From UBA8296 sp031581145 (GTDB lineage Bacteria > Bacteroidota > Rhodothermia > Balneolales > Balneolaceae), in NCBI GenBank assembly GCA_031581145.1, contig JAVLBP010000010.1:1-58231 (forward strand): a stretch of 58,231 nt of DNA, read 5' to 3'. Made by a program: the position numbers and the translations under genes. The notes beneath the pieces were generated by a model. The model saw nothing but the letters and a program-made list of their open reading frames with translations, searched no databases and had not been told where the DNA came from. Below are positions 52,182 through 58,231 of the stretch, one piece after another. Each line of letters starts with the position of its first letter. Within the stretch, counting starts at the first letter, position 1.

Positions 52182-53490
52182 GACGCTCCATGTCCTTGGG
52201 CTCCTTAGAAAGCGTATCATGCATGGGGGGTGGGTCCAAGAGCGAGTCAAGCAAGGCACTGAGCTTGGATGTCATGGTCTTTGGATGGATTGAGTGTTTC
52301 CATTGTTGAGACAACGTCGATTGGTGGGCAGAATCTTGATACCCTGATCTCAAGCTCTCACGTCCGGCCAATATCCTATCCAACAACCATTGAGCCGCCT
52401 GCATACTTTCATCATCATGACGAGCATCAAACTGTACCCCTCGACCTGTGGCTTCAAGAATGCCACCTACATCCTCTGACGACCCCAAAGACAGAATCGG
52501 GGGCGATGCTGCTATATAATCCCACAATTTTGCTGGAATAATATCATCTCGATCTGGGTGTGTTGACAACAAAAGAACCGTTGCGTCATTCAACATAGAG
52601 ACAGCGTGAGAGGGCTCTACTGTTGAAAAGGTTTGATGCTCGAGCCAAGATAATTCCTCGAAAGGTTCAACGGTTGCATTGGCTGAAATAACCTTAACCT
52701 TTGGCAATTCTACAGCTTTTTCTTGAGCGAGGTGAGACACGTGATGGAAGAGACTCCTCCAGGGTTCAATGGGTGATAAACGGCGGAATGAACCAAAAAA
52801 CAGCAGTGTAATCTCTGATTTCACGTCCAAATGGGGTAAATCGACCTCTTTATCTACAATTCCTGAGCTATTATGAATCACACTCATTCGTGAGGCTTGC
52901 AAAGGATAAGCCTCCTGATATCTCTTGCATGCCGTTTCAGAGGTGAAGGTGAGGGCATCAGCCTTTTGGATCACTTTAGCTTCCCGATTCGCATCTGCGC
53001 TCAGCGCGCCTTTGGATCGAGCTCGAAGTGAAACTCGGCTCAGCGTCCACGGATCTCGAAAATCAGCCACCCAAGGGACACCCAGCACTGGGGCCACTTT
53101 GCTCGCGATCCAATGTGCCGACCATGGGTCACCTGTTGAGACCAGGCATTCCACTTGCGCCACGTCACGCAGCCATGCTATGATACGTCGCTCATTTAAC
53201 CGAAATATTGGCCAAAAACCATCGTAAGGCACCCTAGAGTCAAGCCAAGAGCGTACGCCTCCAAAAGAAGGATCTCCTTTTCTCTCGCCAGAAGATTGTA
53301 GGTGATGTAATGAGTAGATCTGTCGAGAATCCAGGCTGCTTGGTTGTCCTCCTTCGCCAGGTGCAGCAAGCGTCACAACCCATGGCTCCCATCCGTAATC
53401 TGAGAGATATGTGGCCCATCGCCCAGGGCGCAAAGCCCCAACGCGCTGCAATGGAGGGAAAAACGGAGCAATAAGTCCTACTCGTTTCAT
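52174..53490 (-). CDS. Glycosyltransferase, GT4-type
   Basis: A 438-residue GT-B glycosyltransferase. The N-terminal half has IAPFFPPLQRVGALRPGRWA, a typical opening of GT4 enzymes acting on surface glycans, and STGDPWSAHWIA and WVADFRDPW. The C-terminal half has ITLLFFGSFRRLSPIEPW and AKLWDYIAASPPILSLGS, matching the donor-binding region (usual E-x7-E replaced by a KLWDYIAA form). The substrate is unknown. It starts 4 bases inside the end of the upstream transferase gene. Confidence 0.83.
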   Translation of the reverse strand: MKRVGLIAPFFPPLQRVGALRPGRWATYLSDYGWEPWVVTLAAPGEGGQPSSLDSRQIYSLHHLQSSGERKGDPSFGGVRSWLDSRVPYDGFWPIFRLNERRIIAWLRDVAQVECLVSTGDPWSAHWIASKVAPVLGVPWVADFRDPWTLSRVSLRARSKGALSADANREAKVIQKADALTFTSETACKRYQEAYPLQASRMSVIHNSSGIVDKEVDLPHLDVKSEITLLFFGSFRRLSPIEPWRSLFHHVSHLAQEKAVELPKVKVISANATVEPFEELSWLEHQTFSTVEPSHAVSMLNDATVLLLSTHPDRDDIIPAKLWDYIAASPPILSLGSSEDVGGILEATGRGVQFDARHDDESMQAAQWLLDRILAGRESLRSGYQDSAHQSTLSQQWKHSIHPKTMTSKLSALLDSLLDPPPMHDTLSKEPKDMERHE

Positions 53491-54569
53491 GAGTCAGAGA
53501 CAGCCACGGATGCTGTGTCCGATCCAGTAGGCCGTATTCGAGGTTGCGTGGGCACGATCCAGGCTTGTGGAGAGGTGGCTTTGATGGATTGTTGGAGGGC
53601 TCCCTTTAATTCGATCCAGGTGCGGTCGGCAAACTCAAAGAAGGGACGTTTTTGGTGCATCCATCCAAAATGGAGGACAAACGGGGTTACCCACATGTAA
53701 TCACCCTTGCCAGGGATAATCCCAAAGAGTTTGGTTAACAGGCGGCGCAACCACCCCGATCTTAATCCCCGAAAACTGTAGGTAAAGGCATCGGAATAAT
53801 ACAGACACTCTACATGATGAAAATCTGGATCTGCTTTGGTGTAGCCATCAATGTAATCAAGCTGGGGAGACGATTGACCTTGCAACCATGGATAGACAGG
53901 AAGATTGAGCTTGGACATGGCCAGAGCTAGAGACCACTCGCATGACTCCTCACTGCGTCCATGCTCAAGGGTGCGACTTGTGAAGTGGGTCTCGTGACGT
54001 CGCTTGATCATCTCACTGGCCAGATGATTGACCCTCTGGGTTAACGCGCCATCTTGCGCATAAATCATACCACTTTGGACGCGACTCAAATAGGTAACGC
54101 CAAAGCGACGCATGGTTTGTTGGCGTTTGCGTGAGAGCACATCCCACAAGACACTTACATCCTTTGCCCCGCCAAAAAATGAGTCGGCAATTTTCATCCC
54201 CGTAATGGTGTAGCCATAGGTGGACGCGACCGTCCACAAAGGATCTGGCTTGCGACACCACACCATATCACTATCGAGGTAAAGATTCTTAGTAAATGGC
54301 ATGTAATGATGGGTGTTATGCTTAAATCCTACGATGGAGGCATGTGCTTGGGCCAAAGGTTCAATCACATCAAACAACGATTCAACCCCTTCCTCCTTAA
54401 GAATCTCGATATGTGAAGCGTCACAAAATAATGCGATTGGTCGTGTGGTATCGTATCGACGAAGCGTGAAAACACTTGCCACCACGTGGCGTAGGTACTT
54501 CTCTTCACCATAACAGTGATACACGTACCCTTCATCGGCCAATTTTTGGGTAGAGAAAGAGCGCAACAT
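53487..54569 (-). CDS. Glycosyltransferase, GT-A type with DxD motif
   Basis: A 360-residue protein with VYHCYGEEKYLRHVVASVFT, similar to GT8-like transferases, and a DxD-type metal site in KNLYLDSDMVWCRKPDPLW (about residues 94-112). A hydrophobic WVTPFVLHFGW lies near the C-terminus. It probably transfers a sugar to a cell-surface glycan, together with the GT4 enzyme and flippase downstream. Family assignment is by motif only. Confidence 0.7.
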   Translation of the reverse strand: MLRSFSTQKLADEGYVYHCYGEEKYLRHVVASVFTLRRYDTTRPIALFCDASHIEILKEEGVESLFDVIEPLAQAHASIVGFKHNTHHYMPFTKNLYLDSDMVWCRKPDPLWTVASTYGYTITGMKIADSFFGGAKDVSVLWDVLSRKRQQTMRRFGVTYLSRVQSGMIYAQDGALTQRVNHLASEMIKRRHETHFTSRTLEHGRSEESCEWSLALAMSKLNLPVYPWLQGQSSPQLDYIDGYTKADPDFHHVECLYYSDAFTYSFRGLRSGWLRRLLTKLFGIIPGKGDYMWVTPFVLHFGWMHQKRPFFEFADRTWIELKGALQQSIKATSPQAWIVPTQPRIRPTGSDTASVAVSDS

Positions 54570-54586
54570 AATGGCTTTGGTTTGGG

Positions 54587-55339
54587 TTAGATTCGGTCTG
54601 CCCGTCGTTGTAAACTCTCAAGCAATGGTTGAAATCCACGTCTTCTCATAATGCTCTGGAATTGTCGTCGATACGACTCCGCCGTATACACGTCATCGAT
54701 CGACATATCCAATATTCTCCACGATGTATGATCAGCATGATCTGCATTATCACGCTCACCTTGCTCGGGATCATCTTTGGCCATAATGTATAACACTGGA
54801 GTCTCGACGTCCTCAAATTTTGCCTTCGTGTAGGCAACATACGTAATATCGTCCAACTCTACTGTAGGTCGCAATTGCTCTGTACGAGCCACCGACACCG
54901 AATCATACGTTATCTCCGCTCTGTATATATCAAGATTCGCGAGGGATTGATCGCGAAGGATGCGTGCAAAAAGGTCGACAAACTCCTGCCTATCCTCATC
55001 GGAAATGATGTCAAATGTATCCTGAAGTGCATAGGCCGCGAGTGCTTTCGCGTCGAGTAAATCAAAAACTAAGCGTCCGAGAGCGTCACGTTGGTCCCCT
55101 TCTATAGCCTCACTGTCCGCTGCAGGATCATCACCCAAGAGTTGTTTGATCTCTTGATCTCTTTGTTCAAGCTGTAAAACCAACGATTGCTTCACCTCAG
55201 TAGGCGCATTCCCAGGGACAGTTTGTGCATTAACCTCTACCGGGGTAAACAATACGGCGACCATCACGCCTGTCACGACGCTTGTCACTACGCCTGCCGC
55301 TAATGCCAATTTCGAAATAGAATGAGCGAGTACGTTCAT
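54587..55339 (-). CDS. MlaC/Ttg2-family periplasmic lipid-binding protein
   Basis: A 250-residue exported protein. The fold segments fit MlaC: LVFDLLDAKALAAYAL (near the first helices), ISDEDRQEFVDLFARILRDQ, VELDDITYVAYTKAKF, SWRILDMSIDDVYTAESYRRQFQSI. MlaC carries phospholipid between MlaFEDB and the outer membrane; HpnM is a related hopanoid protein. ATG 55339 was chosen for the signal peptide, which contains a four-residue repeat (VVTS/VVTG) from a 12-bp array. The tolC-like gene ends 2 bases upstream. No mlaD, mlaE or mlaF in the window. Confidence 0.78.
   Translation of the reverse strand: MNVLAHSISKLALAAGVVTSVVTGVMVAVLFTPVEVNAQTVPGNAPTEVKQSLVLQLEQRDQEIKQLLGDDPAADSEAIEGDQRDALGRLVFDLLDAKALAAYALQDTFDIISDEDRQEFVDLFARILRDQSLANLDIYRAEITYDSVSVARTEQLRPTVELDDITYVAYTKAKFEDVETPVLYIMAKDDPEQGERDNADHADHTSWRILDMSIDDVYTAESYRRQFQSIMRRRGFQPLLESLQRRADRI
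55255..55302. repeat. 12-bp tandem array, 3-4 units, in the mlaC-like signal peptide
   Basis: CGCCTGTCACGA (55267), CGCTTGTCACTA (55279), CGCCTGCCGCTA (55291), with a weaker copy at 55255. They encode a hydrophobic four-residue period within the signal peptide. Confidence 0.75.
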
Positions 55340-55341
55340 AA

Positions 55342-56736
55342 TTAGTAGGTCGTCGAAAGGGGGATTCCTAAGGCATGATTCAATCGGACACGAGCCATCT
55401 GCCAATCATACTTTGCACGCAAAACTGAGGCTTCGAGCTCAAGCTCTTTTTTGAGGGCATCCACAAGATTTTTTACGTCTCCAAAACCATAATCCATATT
55501 TAATTGCTCATGACGAACCCACTCTTTGGTCTTCACAAGTGCGCCAAGTAGTGATTGTAACTGAGCAAGTGCGGTTTCGGCTTCTTGAAGTCGCTGGACA
55601 ACATCGAGTTGAATTTGTTGGCGCAAGAGCTGCTCTGTTTCCACAAGCTTGTCTTCTTGAATGGAAAACCGATCCCCTTTAAGTCGGATGGATTGCAAGT
55701 TTAAATTTTGAGAAATCCCTATACCGAATCGCGCGGAAGCAAAATTGGTACTATTGTTGATAAACGGATTGTCCTGTTTGGGGCGATTGGGCGTGATTGC
55801 ACCACTGGCACTCAGCCCTAGATAAATGGTTGGATAGCGTTCGGCCAAGGTCGCTCGTTTACCAGCTTCAAGGGCTTGCTGTCCTGCCTGGACAGCTTTG
55901 AGCTCAGCACGCTGCTCAAATGCCAAGGCAAGTAACTCTGAAAAAGGTGGTAATGTCACACCCTCTACATCCATAAAGTCGGTTGCATCTGCTGGACGCC
56001 CGTCCAACGCCAAAGACCAAAGTCGATCCATTTGCGCTGCCACAGCTTTAATTTGAGCCCGTTGCCCTTCGTACTCCAGCTCAAACACCTCAAACTCAAA
56101 GTAATCCGATTCAGTGAGCTCCTCAGTGCCCTCTTCAAGTTGCTTGCGAATCTCCTCATTGGCTTCTGATATCAACTCATCGGCTTCATCAGAAACACGT
56201 TCGAGGGCATTGGACAGTTGCATGCCTATGTAAATTTCAGCGAGTTGAACTTCAAACGAGGCAGATTTGACGTCCGTCTCATACTCCACCCTTTCGGCAT
56301 TAAACGTTGCTGCCTCAATGGCCGATGGGATGGCTCCCCAGGTAAAAAGAGGCTGTATAGCTTCAATTTGAGCACGTGTAAATAATGCCCAATTCTCCCA
56401 ATCATTATCTAAATAGGGGTCTAAATAGAGCTGTCCGTCGGGAAAAGAGCTCGATTCTACCCCTGGCACAAGTCCATGTTGTGTTTCAAGTTGGATCCGA
56501 GGTAGAATTCGCTGCGAGCGTGCATTACGCACTTCCCATTGACTGAGTGCCACGTCTTTTTGGAGGACATCTACCGTCGATGTTGATTCTAGTCCTTGTT
56601 GGATAAACTCTTCCAGGGATAACACAGTCGAGTTAGTAGCAGAATTAGCAGCAGAATTCTGCCCATTAGCCTGTGATCCTACCAAATACATGAGGATGAC
56701 CAACCACCATGTGAACGCTTTTGATAACTGTCTCAT
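55342..56736 (-). CDS. TolC family outer-membrane efflux protein
   Basis: A 464-residue TolC-like protein: a signal peptide (about 1-24), an Asn/Ser/Ala repeat, LEEFIQQGLESTSTVDVLQKD, and long heptad helices (QLSNALERVSDEADELISEA; LLRQQIQLDVVQRLQEAET) typical of the coiled-coil tunnel. TolC-like trimers form the outer-membrane duct of export systems; the partner pump is not adjacent, but an MlaC-like protein is downstream in the same operon, an unusual pairing. Divergent from hisG. Confidence 0.8.
   Translation of the reverse strand: MRQLSKAFTWWLVILMYLVGSQANGQNSAANSATNSTVLSLEEFIQQGLESTSTVDVLQKDVALSQWEVRNARSQRILPRIQLETQHGLVPGVESSSFPDGQLYLDPYLDNDWENWALFTRAQIEAIQPLFTWGAIPSAIEAATFNAERVEYETDVKSASFEVQLAEIYIGMQLSNALERVSDEADELISEANEEIRKQLEEGTEELTESDYFEFEVFELEYEGQRAQIKAVAAQMDRLWSLALDGRPADATDFMDVEGVTLPPFSELLALAFEQRAELKAVQAGQQALEAGKRATLAERYPTIYLGLSASGAITPNRPKQDNPFINNSTNFASARFGIGISQNLNLQSIRLKGDRFSIQEDKLVETEQLLRQQIQLDVVQRLQEAETALAQLQSLLGALVKTKEWVRHEQLNMDYGFGDVKNLVDALKKELELEASVLRAKYDWQMARVRLNHALGIPLSTTY
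56624..56659. repeat. 12-bp tandem array, 3 units, in the tolC-like gene
   Basis: GTAGCAGAATTA (56636) and GCAGCAGAATTC (56648) with a diverged copy at 56624, encoding NSAA-NSAT-NSTV just after the signal peptide. Confidence 0.75.
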
Positions 56737-56897
56737 AATCTTAAAAATACGAAGAACCCAACGATTTGTTGCTCAAATGATGATTATACAGGCATCGGGC
56801 AAAAATCCTTTGTACTTTTCCATGCTTCAACCTCACAGCATTTATAACCCCGATCGTTGGGGCGCACAATGCCATAACCTTTGATTCACCCATAAGC

Positions 56898-57752
56898 ATG
56901 TCAAAACTTCGTCTTTGTATTCAAAAAGGGGGGCGCTTAAGCGAGAAGTCGTTGCAGCTGTTGAACCAATGTGGTGTTTCTGTGGCCAATGGGGGGTCTT
57001 TAAAAACCGAAGCGCGCCATTATCCTATGGAAGTACTCTTCCTTCGCGATGATGACATCCCTCAAGCCGTTCAAGATGGCGTGGCCGATGCCGGAATTTT
57101 AGGGGAGAATGTGGTATTGGAGTCTGACAAAGATATTGAGATTGTCGAAAAACTTGGCTTTGGACGGTGTCGTTTAAGTCTGGCGGTCCGAAGAGAGGAG
57201 TCATATGGTGATGCAACATGGTTTGAGGGCAAGCGCATAGCGACAACGTATCCACGCATCGTAGGCGATTATTTAAAAGAAAAAGGGGTTTCAGCCGCGA
57301 TTGAAAAAATTAATGGGAGTGTTGAGATTGCCCCATCCATCGGTTTAGCCGATGGCATATGTGATATTGTAAGTACGGGAAGCACGTTACTCTCGAATGG
57401 ATTAAAAGAAGTTGAAACCATCATGAGAAGTGAAGCTGTCCTGGTGAAGCACAAAGACCTAGAACCGCAGCAAGCCGATTATTTGGAGAATCTTCTTTTT
57501 CGGATTCAATCTGTACTGAGGGCCTCAGAGTCAAAATATATCTTGCTGAATGCCCCCAATGACGCACTTGATGAGATTATGAAGGAACTCCCAGGAATGA
57601 ATAGCCCCACCATTTTACCACTCGCCAAGGAAGGATGGAGTAGTCTTCATAGTGTGATCCGAGAAGATGATTTTTGGGAGCGAATAGGGCGACTCAAAGA
57701 TCTTGGCGCTGAAGGTATTTTGGTCTGCCCTATTGAAAAGATGATTATTTAA
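56898..57752 (+). CDS. hisG: ATP phosphoribosyltransferase, long form
   Basis: First enzyme of histidine synthesis, making phosphoribosyl-ATP. It starts with KLRLCIQKGGRLSEKSLQLL, carries DDDIPQAVQDGVADAGILG and the PRPP-binding region ICDIVSTGSTLLSNGL, and ends in the extra ACT-like regulatory domain (about 210-284), so it needs no HisZ and is likely feedback-inhibited by histidine. hisD follows after 50 bases. The upstream 161-base divergent spacer shows no clear attenuator. Confidence 0.96.
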   Translation: MSKLRLCIQKGGRLSEKSLQLLNQCGVSVANGGSLKTEARHYPMEVLFLRDDDIPQAVQDGVADAGILGENVVLESDKDIEIVEKLGFGRCRLSLAVRREESYGDATWFEGKRIATTYPRIVGDYLKEKGVSAAIEKINGSVEIAPSIGLADGICDIVSTGSTLLSNGLKEVETIMRSEAVLVKHKDLEPQQADYLENLLFRIQSVLRASESKYILLNAPNDALDEIMKELPGMNSPTILPLAKEGWSSLHSVIREDDFWERIGRLKDLGAEGILVCPIEKMII

Positions 57753-57760
57753 CACCCTTA

Positions 57761-57798
57761 GTTTACATTCATCAATCTAATTTAGCTTCATCACTCTC
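57761..57798. repeat. Weak 19-bp duplication between hisG and hisD
   Basis: TTCATCA at 57768 recurs at 57787 with similar flanks (about 14 of 19 bases alike). It occupies most of the spacer. Weaker than the other arrays. Confidence 0.45.
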
Positions 57799-57802
57799 CC
57801 TT

Positions 57803-58231
57803 ATGGTGAATTTTTCACCTTCTACTTGTCCGATTTTCGAGTTTCCTTCACACGAGGAATGGAGAGCCTTATGCCAAAGACCCACCCTAGAGACCTCTAA
57901 GGAGCTACAGCAGCGGGTGGAGGATATTTTACAGCGGGTTGCACGTGACGGAGATCAAGCCTTGATCGATCTTACGCAAGAGATTGATGGACTCACGTTG
58001 ACAAAGCAACATGATTCTACCACAAACATCGCGACGCTAAAGCAAGCCGTTGGACAACCCATTGGGCAACCCGAAATCGAGGATGCACTGCGCCACTCCA
58101 TAGATACGGCGATTGAGACCATTCGGACGTTCCATGAGGCACAAGCCACGACTTCAACCGTTGTGGAAACGGCTCCTGGTGTCCATTGTAGGCTTGAGAC
58201 TAGGCCCATTCAAAGAGTAGGACTCTACATT
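57803..58231 (+). CDS. hisD: Histidinol dehydrogenase, N-terminal part (cut by window edge)
   Basis: The frame opens at ATG 57803 and is uninterrupted to the window end (143 codons). The last visible segment, RPIQRVGLYI, is the start of the HisD PI..VGLYIPGG motif, and the N-terminal helices (ILQRVARDGDQALIDLT, IETIRTFHEAQ) fit the family. HisD catalyses the last two oxidations of histidine synthesis. The fragment contains VGQP-IGQP from a 12-bp duplication. Confidence 0.9.
   Translation, partial: MVNFSPSTCPIFEFPSHEEWRALCQRPTLETSKELQQRVEDILQRVARDGDQALIDLTQEIDGLTLTKQHDSTTNIATLKQAVGQPIGQPEIEDALRHSIDTAIETIRTFHEAQATTSTVVETAPGVHCRLETRPIQRVGLYI
58049..58072. repeat. 12-bp duplication inside hisD
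   Basis: GTTGGACAACCC (58049) and ATTGGGCAACCC (58061) encode VGQP-IGQP. In frame, like the other coding arrays. Confidence 0.6.

Overview
The window looks like a chromosomal segment of a Bacteroidota-type (FCB group) bacterium, perhaps Rhodothermota or Balneolota; the phylum is my inference. The evidence is a 2463-residue SprA (type IX secretion outer-membrane translocon), a SusC/SusD pair with a lipobox on SusD, type III glutamine synthetase, a Bacteroidota-style LptF with a long helical insert, small DUF3467 and DUF4290-like proteins, and a menaquinone gene set. Coding density is very high: no gene-free stretch exceeds about 300 bases, and I see no rRNA, tRNA, insertion sequence, prophage or CRISPR array.

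Layout. 1-75: start of a Fic-family gene (-), cut by the window edge. 174-7565: sprA (-). 7696-10291: lptF-lptG (+). 10362-11170: divergent DUF3467 and DUF4290-like genes. 11276-15502: menF-menD-menB (+). 15504-24196: an opposite-strand block of phosphodiesterase, susD, susC and glnN. 24197-24449: AT-rich gap with two perfect DnaA boxes. 24450-27978: menA-menC-menE (+). 28055-29541: folD and ptsN-like (-). 29653-35696: a run of + genes (ccmB, holB, dapF, a dead beta-lactamase-like protein, a small membrane protein, an RsmI-like methylase, a hemolysin III-like protein). 35759-37883: mutL and a small membrane protein (-). 38038-39288: icd (+). 39327-41583: a DegP/HtrA-like protease and recO (-). 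41687-44631: trkA-trkH (+). 44606-48073: an MMPL transporter and a DUF3047 protein (-). 48098-50564: an HTTM-like pair and a membrane-anchored methyltransferase (+). 50622-54569: flippase and two glycosyltransferases (-). 54587-56736: mlaC-like and tolC-like (-). 56898-58231: hisG and the start of hisD (+).

How genes work together. MenF, MenD, MenB, MenA, MenC and MenE cover chorismate to demethylmenaquinone, except the MenH and MenG/UbiE steps, which are not in the window. The six genes lie in the order F-D-B-A-C-E on one strand but are split by the 8.7-kb opposite-strand block. LptF/LptG, SprA, the MMPL transporter, MlaC/TolC and the glycan genes all concern envelope biogenesis. TrkA/TrkH form a potassium uptake system.

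The most unusual feature is not a gene. About 25 short, slightly diverged tandem arrays are scattered through the window. Between genes the period is most often 14 bp (also 12, 13, 25 and 26). Inside proteins it is always a multiple of three, mostly 15 (also 12 and 21), in linkers, N-termini or signal peptides of otherwise conserved enzymes (SprA, MenD, MenC, MenE, HolB, DapF, MutL, RecO, MMPL, MlaC, TolC, HisD). All five convergent gene spacers longer than a few bases are filled by such an array. This suggests a genome-specific process of short tandem duplication, filtered by reading frame and by promoters. All identifications come from reading the sequence; no database search was run.
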